Positions 1 through 7,536 of a stretch of 64,000 nt of DNA are shown piece by piece. This DNA comes from Amycolatopsis tolypomycina (GTDB lineage: Bacteria; Actinomycetota; Actinomycetes; Mycobacteriales; Pseudonocardiaceae). The stretch is taken from the NCBI RefSeq assembly GCF_900105945.1, contig NZ_FNSO01000004.1, positions 3,534,001 to 3,598,000 of the forward strand, written 5' to 3'. The position numbers and the translations under genes are program-made. Every line of letters begins with the position of its first letter. Positions within the stretch are counted from its first letter, which is position 1. A model generated the notes under the pieces. It had not been told where the DNA came from. It saw nothing but the letters and a program-made list of their open reading frames with translations, and searched no databases.

Positions 1-2
1 CG

Positions 3-161
3 GGCGTGTCCCGGCGTGCGGCGGCGATCCAGCTCTCCATCCACGCGGAGTTCGCGGGCTGGGAACTGCGGACCGTCCGGCTCTACGCGGACGGCACGCG
101 GCGGGTGTGGCTGCGCCGCAAGAAGACGGCGCAGAGCCTGCCCGGCGCCCTGCCGACCTAG
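3..161 (+). CDS. DUF5703-like small basic protein, 3' end only
   Basis: Only the last 52 codons are inside the window; the start lies upstream. The visible tail is very basic and has the pattern Trp-Glu-Leu-Arg, then Arg-Leu-Tyr-x-Asp-Gly-Thr-Arg-Arg-Val-Trp-Leu-Arg-Arg. I recognise this from DUF5703, a family of about 60-residue actinobacterial proteins of unknown function. The TAG stop overlaps the stop of the convergent SRPBCC gene by a few bases. No role can be assigned. Confidence 0.55.
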   Translation, partial: GVSRRAAAIQLSIHAEFAGWELRTVRLYADGTRRVWLRRKKTAQSLPGALPT

Positions 162-886
162 CCGAACACCCGGTTCAGCCACTCGGCCCAGACCTTCTCC
201 TCGACCTCCGGGTCCGCGCCCGGGGTGAAGAGGTGGTGGCCGGCGACCATCGGGCCGTGGAAGCCGCGCAGGAAGCGGAACATCGCGTCCGCCGTCCGCA
301 CGCCCACGGTCTGGTCGTTCACGGCGTAGACCACGCCCTCCCCGCCGAGCCGCACCCGGTCTCCCACGGCGGGCCGCGCGGCCAGGCCGAGCGCCGTGCC
401 GAGCCGAGTCCACGCCTCGGCCCAGTCCCCCACCGGCGGCCCGAAGGCCGTCACCGGGGTCGCGATCCGCCCGGCGAAGTGCGTGACGTACTCAACCAGG
501 GTGCGGAAGAACAGCTCGCCGCCCGCGGTCATCGCCTCGAACTCGTCCGCCCAGTCGTCGCCGGGCAGGAACCCGCTGGTGACGCACCGGATCACCGTGC
601 TGCCGGAGTCGCGGCCCTCGACGAGGAACTCGTAGGCGATCCGCCGTCCGTCCGGCGCGGGGTCGTTGCCGTAGCCGAGCTTCTCCAGCGGATCCCACTC
701 CCGGATCCGGTATTCCGGCTGGTAGGCACCGAATGCTCCGCGGATCGTGCCGCCGGTGCCGCCCTCGACCTCGTTGCGGCCCATGAACCACGAGTCGATG
801 CCGGGCCCGGTCGCGATGGCGTCCCAGACCTCCTCCGGGGTCGCGGCGACCTCGGCGGCGTCGGTCAGTTCGAACTCATGCCCCAC
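158..886 (-). CDS. SRPBCC-domain protein (AHSA1-like)
   Basis: The 242-residue product has two START/SRPBCC-like halves. The N-terminal part (about residues 1-140) has the usual beginning with Ala-Thr-Pro-Glu-Glu-Val-Trp-Asp-Ala-Ile and a later Gly-x-Gly-Gly-Thr-Ile stretch. Such proteins form a helix-grip fold with a hydrophobic cavity and are predicted soluble; no enzymatic role can be assigned. The gene overlaps the ArsR-type regulator by 11 bp on the same strand. This pairing is common in actinomycetes and suggests that the regulator controls the operon. Confidence 0.75.
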   Translation of the reverse strand: MGHEFELTDAAEVAATPEEVWDAIATGPGIDSWFMGRNEVEGGTGGTIRGAFGAYQPEYRIREWDPLEKLGYGNDPAPDGRRIAYEFLVEGRDSGSTVIRCVTSGFLPGDDWADEFEAMTAGGELFFRTLVEYVTHFAGRIATPVTAFGPPVGDWAEAWTRLGTALGLAARPAVGDRVRLGGEGVVYAVNDQTVGVRTADAMFRFLRGFHGPMVAGHHLFTPGADPEVEEKVWAEWLNRVFG

Positions 887-1475
887 CTGCGGACTCCTCC
901 GGGACGCTGGGGTGGACGGCGACGACCACCCGGTGGTTGCGGCCCTGCTCGGCCGTCTCGTCGTGGTACTTCCCCACCAGCGCGGTGACGGCGGCCGTGA
1001 GCTCCTCGGCGAACGCGGCCCGGTCGGCGGCGGAGGCGAACCGCACCTCGCCGTCGAGCGCGAAGGTCGCCACGCGCTGCTTGGCCTTCGCCGCGCCGGT
1101 GATCAGCAGGCCGACGTCGCGCACGAGCCGGCCGGCGACGGCGAGCAGCCACCGGGCCGACAGCCGGTCGGGCGAGCGCGCCGGGTCCGGCTGGACGGCG
1201 GCCAGCGCCGTCGGCGAGATGACGTACGAAGCCGCCGTCGCCCGCATCATCCGCTCGGTGACGTTGCCCTTGCGGCGTTCCTCGACCAGCTCCACCAGGC
1301 CGTGGCTCTCCAGGGCGCGCAGGTGGTAGTTGACCTTCTGCCGGGGCAGGCCGACGCGCGCGGCGAGCATCGTGGCCGAGGCAGGCTCGGCCAGCTCGGC
1401 CAGCAGCCGGGCCCGGACCGGGTCCAGCGACACCTCGGCCGCCGCCGCGTCTTCGATCACCGCCACGGGAAACAT
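876..1475 (-). CDS. ArsR-family winged-helix regulator
   Basis: The 199-residue protein has a winged helix near residues 15-75, where a Pro-Val-Arg-Ala-Arg-Leu-Leu-Ala-Glu-Leu helix leads to the recognition helix of an ArsR-type domain (Leu-Pro-Arg-Gln-Lys-Val-Asn-Tyr-His-Leu-Arg-Ala-Leu). There is no Cys pair for metal sensing. The C-terminal 120 residues are helical and probably bind an unknown ligand or mediate dimerisation. It is cotranscribed with, and overlaps, the downstream SRPBCC gene and most likely autoregulates the pair. Confidence 0.8.
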   Translation of the reverse strand: MFPVAVIEDAAAAEVSLDPVRARLLAELAEPASATMLAARVGLPRQKVNYHLRALESHGLVELVEERRKGNVTERMMRATAASYVISPTALAAVQPDPARSPDRLSARWLLAVAGRLVRDVGLLITGAAKAKQRVATFALDGEVRFASAADRAAFAEELTAAVTALVGKYHDETAEQGRNHRVVVAVHPSVPEESAGGA

Positions 1476-1506
1476 GCGCCCAGCATCCAGCCGAACAGAG
1501 AAATTG

Positions 1507-1890
1507 TCAAGAACGTTCGAGCTGTCGGTCCAGCAGGGTCTGGAAGTGCGGGCACGTCATGAGGTCGTCGTGCCGGCAGTCGCCCTCGAGGAGCTCGAGC
1601 GCGGCCTGCGCCCGGGCGATGCGGGTCCGCAGCCGCTCCCGCTGCCGGGCGGCCATCGCCGCGCGGCCGGCCGCGGACCGGTCGGTCAGCATCGACCGGA
1701 TGTCCGCGAGCTCGAACCCGGCTTCCTTGGCGACCAGGACGGCGGCCACCCGGCGCACGTCGGCGTCGGCGTCGGCGTAGCGGCGCCGGTCACCGACGCG
1801 GGCGGGGGTCAGCAGCCCTTCCGCTTCCCAGTAGCGCAGCACGTGGGCCGGCAGCCCGAAGCGAGCCGCCACTTCGCCGATTGACTTCAT
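1507..1890 (-). CDS. MerR-family transcriptional regulator
   Basis: The frame is open from 1935, but the ATG at 1890 gives the canonical MerR opening (MKSIGEVAARFGLPAHVLRYW) and avoids running into the divergent methyltransferase gene, so I chose it (127 residues). The winged helix covers residues 1-70, including the Leu-Arg-Tyr-Trp-Glu-Ala-Glu-Gly-Leu-Leu motif and the Arg-Arg-Tyr wing. A coiled-coil dimerisation helix follows. The tail has Cys-Arg-His and Thr-Cys-Pro-His residues that could bind a metal or thiol reagent. Only 19 bp separate it from the divergent gene, which it probably regulates. Confidence 0.8.
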   Translation of the reverse strand: MKSIGEVAARFGLPAHVLRYWEAEGLLTPARVGDRRRYADADADVRRVAAVLVAKEAGFELADIRSMLTDRSAAGRAAMAARQRERLRTRIARAQAALELLEGDCRHDDLMTCPHFQTLLDRQLERS

Positions 1891-1909
1891 CCCGACATTA
1901 AGTCCCACG

Positions 1910-2617
1910 ATGGGCGGCATGTCCACGTTGCTCACGCTCCTCGACGCCCTCGACGACCGCCCGCAAGCCGTTGCCCTGCGGGAACTGAGTTACCGGAACC
2001 TCGGCGACACCGTGGTCGACGTCGGCTGCGGCGGCGGCCGGGCCGTCGGCGAACTGGCCGCCCGCGGGGTCCGGGCCATCGGCGTCGACGCCGACCCGGC
2101 GATGGTCTCGACGGCGGCTGCCCGCTGGCCCGACGGCGAGTTCCACGTCGCCGACGCGGCCGCCCTGCCCCTCCCCGACGGTTCGGTGACCGGCTACCGC
2201 GCCGACAAGGTCCTGCACGTCCTGCCGGACCCCGCGCTCGCGGTGGCGGAGGCCCGCCGCGTCCTGCCCCCGGGCGGCCGCGCGGTGCTCACCGGCCAGG
2301 ACTGGGACACGATCGTGATCGACTCCGACGACCCGGTCCGCACCCGGCGGATCGTCCACACGCGAGCGGACGGGATGCCGCACCCGCGGATCGCCCGGCG
2401 GTACCGGAACCTGTTGCTGGACAACGGGTTCACCGACGTCACGGTCGAGGTCCACACGCTGGTGTGGACGGACGCGGCGGTGCTGCCGGTCCTGGCCGAC
2501 CTCGGCGGCGACGGCGCCTGGCTGGCCGAACAGACGGCCCGGGCCGCCGACGACCGGCTGTTCGTGGCGGTGCCGATCTTCCTCGCGGCCGGCACTAACT
2601 CCGGAGGCTCGCGTTGA
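1910..2617 (+). CDS. Class I SAM-dependent methyltransferase
   Basis: The 235-residue protein has the Rossmann motif I Val-Val-Asp-Val-Gly-Cys-Gly-Gly-Gly near residue 38, an acidic residue at the end of beta 2 (Gly-Val-Asp-Ala-Asp), and the post-II Ala-Asp-Ala-Ala-Ala-Leu-Pro-Leu-Pro-Asp-Gly-Ser motif. This matches the Methyltransf_11 group. The substrate is unknown. Two ATGs (1910, 1919) are possible, and no clear Shine-Dalgarno sequence decides between them, so the mRNA may be leaderless. It is divergent from the MerR gene. The 3' end overlaps the convergent hydrolase gene by 23 bp. Confidence 0.8.
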   Translation: MGGMSTLLTLLDALDDRPQAVALRELSYRNLGDTVVDVGCGGGRAVGELAARGVRAIGVDADPAMVSTAAARWPDGEFHVADAAALPLPDGSVTGYRADKVLHVLPDPALAVAEARRVLPPGGRAVLTGQDWDTIVIDSDDPVRTRRIVHTRADGMPHPRIARRYRNLLLDNGFTDVTVEVHTLVWTDAAVLPVLADLGGDGAWLAEQTARAADDRLFVAVPIFLAAGTNSGGSR

Positions 2618-3476
2618 CGAGCGCGACCACCCGCGGCAGCACCTGGGCCGCGGCCTCCAGGGGCACGACGTGCCCGACACCGGGCAGCACCACCGCCGTC
2701 CCGTTGCCCAGGCCGCGGACCCACTGCTCCACATCGGACGCCCGCACGATCCGGTCCCGCTCCCCCACGATCGCCGTCACCGGCAGGTCGCCGACCTGGG
2801 CCAGCGCCGCGTCACGGGCGTAGGCGTCCATCGCCGGGCGGAACAGCGACACCGTGTGGGGCCAGTTGCCGCGGATCATCTTCACCGTCAGCTCGACCAG
2901 GTCCGGGTCCGGGTCGTCGCCGAACAGCCACCAGCGCAGGCCCGCGCTGACCGCGCGGCTCGTGTGCTCGCGCACGACGCCGAACAGCTTCGACCCGAGC
3001 ACCGCCTCGAGGTCGCGGGCCAGCTTCCCCAGCGCGTTCGGCCAGGTCGCCGACACCTCGGCGGCGAGCGTGCCCGACGACGTCGCCAGCAGCACCAGGC
3101 CGGACACCCGCTCGGCGAACAGCTCCGGGTGCCGCTGGGACAGCGACATGATCGCCAGGCCGCCCATGTCGTGGCCGGCCAGCACCACCCGGCCTTCGGG
3201 CACTTCGCGCGTCAGCAGCTCGGCGAGGTCGTCGCCGAGCTGCGCCATGGTCGCCGTGCCGCGCCGCGCCCGGCCGGAGCCGCCGTGGCCGCGCTGGTCG
3301 TAGGTCAGCACGGCCACCGGCCCGTCGGCGGCGTCCGGCACCAGCGGCGCGATGCGGCCCCAGCTGCGCTGGTCGAGCGCGTAGCCGTGGACGAACACCA
3401 CCGTCACCGGCGCGGCCGGGTCGCCCCTGCGGACGAGCTGCAGGGACGTGCCGTCGGCGAGCGCGAACCCGGTCAT
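2595..3476 (-). CDS. Alpha/beta hydrolase
   Basis: The 293-residue soluble hydrolase has an oxyanion motif Val-Phe-Val-His-Gly-Tyr near residue 28, the nucleophile elbow Gly-His-Asp-Met-Gly-Gly near residue 97, and a C-terminal Gly-Val-Gly-His catalytic His. The elbow has Asp where hydrolases have Ser, as in haloalkane dehalogenases and epoxide hydrolases, so esterase activity should not be assumed. The ATG at 3474-3476 overlaps the TGA of the upstream M20 peptidase gene, so the two are translationally coupled. A much longer open frame continues upstream but is antisense shadow of the peptidase codons. Confidence 0.8.
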   Translation of the reverse strand: MTGFALADGTSLQLVRRGDPAAPVTVVFVHGYALDQRSWGRIAPLVPDAADGPVAVLTYDQRGHGGSGRARRGTATMAQLGDDLAELLTREVPEGRVVLAGHDMGGLAIMSLSQRHPELFAERVSGLVLLATSSGTLAAEVSATWPNALGKLARDLEAVLGSKLFGVVREHTSRAVSAGLRWWLFGDDPDPDLVELTVKMIRGNWPHTVSLFRPAMDAYARDAALAQVGDLPVTAIVGERDRIVRASDVEQWVRGLGNGTAVVLPGVGHVVPLEAAAQVLPRVVALVNASLRS

Positions 3477-4798
3477 CAGCTGGTGCGCAGGAACCGGTCC
3501 AGCACGCGGGTGCCGAACTTCAGCGCCTCGACGGGAACGCGCTCGTCGACGCCGTGGAACAGCGCCGAGAAGTCGAGGTCGGCCGGCAGCTTGAGCGGCG
3601 CGAAGCCGAAGTTGCGGATACCGAGCTGTTGGAACGACTTCGCGTCGGTGCCGCCGGACAGCATGTACGGCAGCGTCTTCGCGCCCGGGTCCTCGGCCAG
3701 CACGGCGGCGCTCATGGCGTCGACGAGCGCGCCGTCGAACGTCGTCTCGACCGGCGGGAGCTCCATCCACTCCTTCTCGATGTCCGGGCCGAGCAGCTCG
3801 TCGAGCTCGCGGTCGAACGCCTCCAGGCGCCCGGGCAGGATCCGGCAGTCGACGGCGGCCTCGGCGACCGACGGGATGACGTTCGACTTGTACCCGGCGG
3901 TGAGCATGGTCGGGTTCGCCGTGTCGCGCAGGGTCGCGCCGATCATCCGGGAGATGTTGCCCAGCTTGGCGACCGAGCCCTCCAGGTCGTCCTCCGGGAA
4001 GTCCCACCCGGTGATCTCGGTGACGCCGGCGAGGAACTCCCTGACCGAGTCGGTGAGCACGAGCGGGAACCGGTGGTTGCCGAGCTTCGCCACGGCCTCG
4101 GCCAGCTTCGTGACGGCGTTGTCGCGGTGGATCATCGAGCCGTGCCCGGCGGTGCCGCGCACGCGCAGCTTCATCCAGCGGATGCCCTTTTCCGCCGTCT
4201 CGATGAGGTAGGCGCGGACGTCGTCCTTGAGCGTGATCGAGAAGCCGCCGACCTCGCTGATCGCCTCGGTGACGCCTTCGAACAGCTCGGGCCGGTTCTC
4301 GACCAGCCACTGGGCGCCGTAGTGACCGCCGGCCTCCTCGTCGGCCAGGAAGGCGAAGACCAGGTCGCGCGGCGGCACGACGTTGTGCATCTTGTAGTGC
4401 CGGGCCAGCGCGAGCGCCATCCCGCACATGTCCTTCATGTCGACCGCGCCGCGCCCCCAGACGTAGTCGTCCTGGATGGCCCCGGAGAAGGGGTGGACCG
4501 ACCACTCCGAGGCGTCGGCGGGCACGGCGTCGAGGTGACCGTGGATCAGCAGGGCGCCCCGGGACCGGTCGGCCCCTTCGAGCCGGACGATCACGTTGTG
4601 CCGGTTCTTCCCGCCCGACTCGACGTAGGTGATCTCGTAGCCGGCGTCGGTCAGCTTCTCCGCGACGTACTCGGCCGCCGCCCGCTCGCCGACCAGCGTG
4701 TCGGGATCGCCGGTGTTGGTCGTGTCGATGCGGATGAGCTCGCTGGTCAGCGTGACGGCTTCGGCCGCGGCGGCTTCGATCAGGTTCGGTTCGGTCAC
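3476..4798 (-). CDS. M20-family metallo-hydrolase/peptidase
   Basis: This 440-residue protein belongs to the M20/M25/M40 family of two-zinc aminoacylases, dipeptidases and succinyl-diaminopimelate desuccinylases. The first metal motif Gly-His-Leu-Asp-Ala-Val-Pro is near residue 85. Gly-Arg-Gly-Ala-Val-Asp-Met-Lys supplies the bridging Asp, and Asp-Glu-Glu-Ala-Gly-Gly carries the catalytic Glu. A C-terminal Gly-Gly-Thr-Asp-Ala segment is also conserved. Translation starts at a GTG. It is coupled by ATGA to the alpha/beta hydrolase. It is more likely general peptide or acyl-amino-acid metabolism than part of the neighbouring biosynthetic operon, although the strand is the same. Confidence 0.85.
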   Translation of the reverse strand: MTEPNLIEAAAAEAVTLTSELIRIDTTNTGDPDTLVGERAAAEYVAEKLTDAGYEITYVESGGKNRHNVIVRLEGADRSRGALLIHGHLDAVPADASEWSVHPFSGAIQDDYVWGRGAVDMKDMCGMALALARHYKMHNVVPPRDLVFAFLADEEAGGHYGAQWLVENRPELFEGVTEAISEVGGFSITLKDDVRAYLIETAEKGIRWMKLRVRGTAGHGSMIHRDNAVTKLAEAVAKLGNHRFPLVLTDSVREFLAGVTEITGWDFPEDDLEGSVAKLGNISRMIGATLRDTANPTMLTAGYKSNVIPSVAEAAVDCRILPGRLEAFDRELDELLGPDIEKEWMELPPVETTFDGALVDAMSAAVLAEDPGAKTLPYMLSGGTDAKSFQQLGIRNFGFAPLKLPADLDFSALFHGVDERVPVEALKFGTRVLDRFLRTS

Positions 4799-4811
4799 CG
4801 GCCATTCCTAT

Positions 4812-4829
4812 CACCCGGCTGGCCGGGTG
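4812..4829 (-). terminator. Small GC-rich hairpin after the eight-gene operon
   Basis: A perfect 8-bp stem (CACCCGGC / GCCGGGTG) with a 2-nt loop lies in the 79-bp gap between the HisC-like gene and the M20 gene. It could terminate the operon that ends at 4878. There is no T-run, so this is a weak call. Confidence 0.3.
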
Positions 4830-4877
4830 CGCTGGCTGCGCGCCTGCTGGGACGGCCGCACGCCCCGGCGTCCGAGC

Positions 4878-5939
4878 TCAGGCGGCGGCGAAAGCCTTCT
4901 CGAGCGCGGCGACGACGGCGGCGTTGGCCTCCGGCGTCCCCACCGTCAGGCGGATGCCCTCGCCGGGGTACCGGCGGCTCAGCAGACCGGCCCGCTCCAG
5001 CAGGTCGGCCACCTCGTCCGCCCGTGACCCCAGCGGCAGCCACAGGAAGTTCGTGTCGGTGGGCGGCGCCGGCACCTGGCGTTCCCGCAGGGCCGCGCGC
5101 AGTCCTTCCCGGGCCGCCTTGACGATGGCCACGCGCTTCGCCAGCTCCGGCTCCGCCGCGAGGGACGCCAGCGCCGCGCGCACCCCGATCCCGCTGACCC
5201 CGCACGGCACGGCGCACTTGCGCAGGGCCGCACTGAGCACCGGCTGCGCCACCCCGTAACCCACGCGCAGCCCCGCCAGACCGTACGCCTTCGAGAACGT
5301 CCGCAGCACGACGACGTTCGGGTGCCGTCGATACAGCTCGACGCCGTCCACCGCCGAGGTGCTGAACTCGCGGTACGCCTCATCCAGCACCACCAGCACC
5401 GATTCCGGCACGGCGGTCAGGAACGCGGACAGCCCCCGCGCGCCGACGGACGTGCCGGTCGGATTGTTGGGGTCGCAGAGGAACACGGCCCGCGTGCGCG
5501 GGGTGACGCGTTCCGCCATCGCCGCCAGGTCGTGCACCCCGTCCCGCAGGGGCACCGGCACCGGTCGCGCCCCGGCGATCCGCGCCACGATCGGGAACGC
5601 CTCGAACGACGGCCACGCGTACACGACCTCGTCCCCCGGCTCCAGCATCGCCTGCGCCACCTGCTGGTAGATCCCCACCGAACCCGGGCCGGTCACCACG
5701 TCGCTCTCCGGCACGCCCAGCCGTGCGGCGAGCGCCGCCACCAGCTCGCCCGGCATGATCTCCGGGTAGTGGTGCGCGGTCAGCGCCGCCCGCGAGATCT
5801 CGGCCAGCACCGACGGCAGCGGGGGGTACGGGTTTTCGTTGAGGAACAACCGGTGCGACACGCCGTCCGCCCGCGCCACCGGCGGTTTCGGCACGTACAG
5901 GGGCACTTCGTCCAGTACCGTGCGGGGAACCGGGGTCAT
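4878..5939 (-). CDS. HisC-like PLP aminotransferase (fold type I)
   Basis: The 353-residue protein resembles histidinol-phosphate/aromatic aminotransferases. The N-terminal Leu-Asn-Glu-Asn-Pro-Tyr-Pro-Pro motif is near residue 31, Asp-Pro-Asn-Asn-Pro-Thr-Gly near 165, and the PLP lysine sits in Thr-Phe-Ser-Lys-Ala-Tyr-Gly-Leu-Ala-Gly-Leu-Arg near 220. It is the last gene of the operon, and its ATG overlaps the stop of the cyclodeaminase-like gene. In this context it more likely transaminates an arogenate- or phenylpyruvate-like oxo acid than serves histidine synthesis, since no other his gene is nearby. Substrate assignment is inference. Confidence 0.8.
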   Translation of the reverse strand: MTPVPRTVLDEVPLYVPKPPVARADGVSHRLFLNENPYPPLPSVLAEISRAALTAHHYPEIMPGELVAALAARLGVPESDVVTGPGSVGIYQQVAQAMLEPGDEVVYAWPSFEAFPIVARIAGARPVPVPLRDGVHDLAAMAERVTPRTRAVFLCDPNNPTGTSVGARGLSAFLTAVPESVLVVLDEAYREFSTSAVDGVELYRRHPNVVVLRTFSKAYGLAGLRVGYGVAQPVLSAALRKCAVPCGVSGIGVRAALASLAAEPELAKRVAIVKAAREGLRAALRERQVPAPPTDTNFLWLPLGSRADEVADLLERAGLLSRRYPGEGIRLTVGTPEANAAVVAALEKAFAAA

Positions 5940-6898
5940 GACGCCTCCTCGAGTGCGGCGCGAGCCACGTAGAAGCCCGACATGACGTCCTGCACGGCCA
6001 GACCGAGCGACTTGTAGAGCGTGGTGTCGTCCGGTCGCTCCCGGCCGGGGTGCCGTCCGAGGAGCACCTCGCCGAGCTCGGCCCGCACGTGGTCGGCCCC
6101 GATCAGGCCCTCGGCCAGCGGTGCGCGCAGGTCGCCGGACTCGGCCGCCGCCGACTCCCGGCTGTCCACGAACACCGCCGCCCTCGCCACCGTCTCCGAC
6201 GAGAGCTCGCGCGCGTCGGCGAACGAGCCGCCCACCACGTTGAGGTGCGCTCCAGGCGCCACCCAGCCCGCCTCGACGATCGGGGTGCGGGCCGCCGTGG
6301 TCGTGCACACCAGATCCGCGCCGTCGAGCGCCGACCGCACGTCCGGCGCGACCTCCACGTCGATGCCCAGCCCCTCGGCCCACGCCCGGTAGTCCTCCGC
6401 GTGCGCGCGGGTCCGCGACCACACCCGCACGCGGCGCAGCTTGCGGACCACGGCCAGCGCCCGCAGGTGGCTGCGCCCCTGCACGCCCGAGCCGAGCACG
6501 GCCAGGTCGCCCGCGTCGGGCGGGGCCAGCACGTCGGTGGCCACCGCCGACACGGCGGCCGTGCGGGTGGCGGTGATCGCGCCCGCGTCCATCACGGCCA
6601 GCGGTCGTCCCGTGTCAGGGTCGAACACCATCACCACGCCGATGTGCAGGTCCAGGCCGCGCGCGGGGTTCTCCGGCTTGAGGACCATCGCCTTGAGGCC
6701 GAACCCGGCGTGGTCGTCGCCCGCCACGTGGCACGGCATCGTGCCCAGCAGACCCGATTCGTGCGGGGGGCGCAGGATCGTGCGCAGCGGCTGGTTCACC
6801 TGCCCCGCGCTGTAGCGGCGCATCGCCTCGGCCATCAGGTCGATCGCCGCCTCCACCGGGTACAGCCGGTGGACGTCGTGCTCGTCGAGGAACTGCAT
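5936..6898 (-). CDS. Ornithine cyclodeaminase/mu-crystallin family enzyme
   Basis: The 320-residue protein has the family hallmarks: an N-terminal half with Gly-Leu-Lys-Ala-Met and Val-Met-Asp-Ala-Gly-Ala-Ile-Thr-Ala-Thr-Arg-Thr-Ala-Ala, then a Rossmann dinucleotide site Val-Leu-Gly-Ser-Gly-Val-Gln-Gly near residue 135. Members include ornithine cyclodeaminase, alanine dehydrogenase and ketimine reductases, so it may reduce or cyclise an imine/oxo acid intermediate using NAD(P)H. It lies between the BacA homologue (10-bp gap) and the HisC-like gene (4-bp overlap). It may act on the product of one of the two aminotransferases. Confidence 0.8.
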   Translation of the reverse strand: MQFLDEHDVHRLYPVEAAIDLMAEAMRRYSAGQVNQPLRTILRPPHESGLLGTMPCHVAGDDHAGFGLKAMVLKPENPARGLDLHIGVVMVFDPDTGRPLAVMDAGAITATRTAAVSAVATDVLAPPDAGDLAVLGSGVQGRSHLRALAVVRKLRRVRVWSRTRAHAEDYRAWAEGLGIDVEVAPDVRSALDGADLVCTTTAARTPIVEAGWVAPGAHLNVVGGSFADARELSSETVARAAVFVDSRESAAAESGDLRAPLAEGLIGADHVRAELGEVLLGRHPGRERPDDTTLYKSLGLAVQDVMSGFYVARAALEEAS

Positions 6899-6908
6899 GT
6901 GGCCCCTT

Positions 6909-7517
6909 TCAGACCCGCGCGGCGACGAACACCGACCACAGCATCCGGATCGTGCGCGTGCGCGAGATGAACTCCAGGTCGTGCGCCGCCACGGCCGGCT
7001 GCGTGGTGAGCGCCAGGTCCACCACGCCGTCGCCGACCGCGATCGCGGCCGCGCTGGTGGAGGTCACCTTGATCGCTTCGTAGCCGGTGAACCGCTCCGG
7101 CAGCAGTTGCGCGATCAGCGCCGTCGGCGCGGGGTGCGTGGCGATGCGCGGCCAGTCCGGCAGCGCCTTCCGGTCCCGCCGGCGCGCCAGGCCGTAGAGC
7201 GGCGTGTCCTGGATGAACGCACCGCACAGCGCCAGCCTGGTGTCCATGTAGTAGTCGTTGACGCCGGAATACGCGCTGGCCACGACGACGTGGCTCACCT
7301 CGCCGGATCTCAGCGCTTCAGCGGCCTTCTCGTAGGTGTCGAACAGCCTGATCTCCGGCGGGCCGTCGGCGGCGAAGGTGCGCCACACGTGCCGGGCCGC
7401 CTGCTCGCTGCTCGTTCCCGCCGGCCCCAGCGTGCCCACCGCCTTGACGGGCACGTCGCTGCCCGACAGCACAGCAAGGCGTGGTTCGGCCAGCAACATC
7501 GGTTCTGCCACGGACAT
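6909..7517 (-). CDS. BacA-type prephenate decarboxylase homologue (prephenate dehydratase fold, no ACT domain)
   Basis: The 202-residue product consists only of the prephenate dehydratase catalytic fold and lacks the C-terminal ACT domain of PheA. The sequence runs parallel to BacA of bacilysin synthesis: Thr-Leu-Gly-Pro-Ala-Gly-Thr-Ser-Ser-Glu near residue 28, Asp-Thr-Pro-Leu-Tyr-Gly-Leu-Ala, His-Pro-Ala-Pro-Thr-Ala-Leu-Ile, Ser-Thr-Ser-Ala-Ala-Ala, and a final Met-Leu-Trp-Ser-Val-Phe. BacA and its relatives AerD and SalX decarboxylate prephenate without aromatisation, giving dihydro-4-hydroxyphenylpyruvate. The frame opens at 7535, but the ATG at 7517 has a good GGGAGAG ribosome site and gives a BacA-like length (BacA is 204 residues). 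Confidence 0.75.
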   Translation of the reverse strand: MSVAEPMLLAEPRLAVLSGSDVPVKAVGTLGPAGTSSEQAARHVWRTFAADGPPEIRLFDTYEKAAEALRSGEVSHVVVASAYSGVNDYYMDTRLALCGAFIQDTPLYGLARRRDRKALPDWPRIATHPAPTALIAQLLPERFTGYEAIKVTSTSAAAIAVGDGVVDLALTTQPAVAAHDLEFISRTRTIRMLWSVFVAARV

Positions 7518-7536
7518 CTCGCTCTCCCAACGCATC

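Noticed and set aside
2595..4814. A 739-residue single hydrolase protein
   Set aside because: The N-terminal part is an out-of-frame shadow of the M20 peptidase. The hydrolase motifs begin only after the ATG at 3476.
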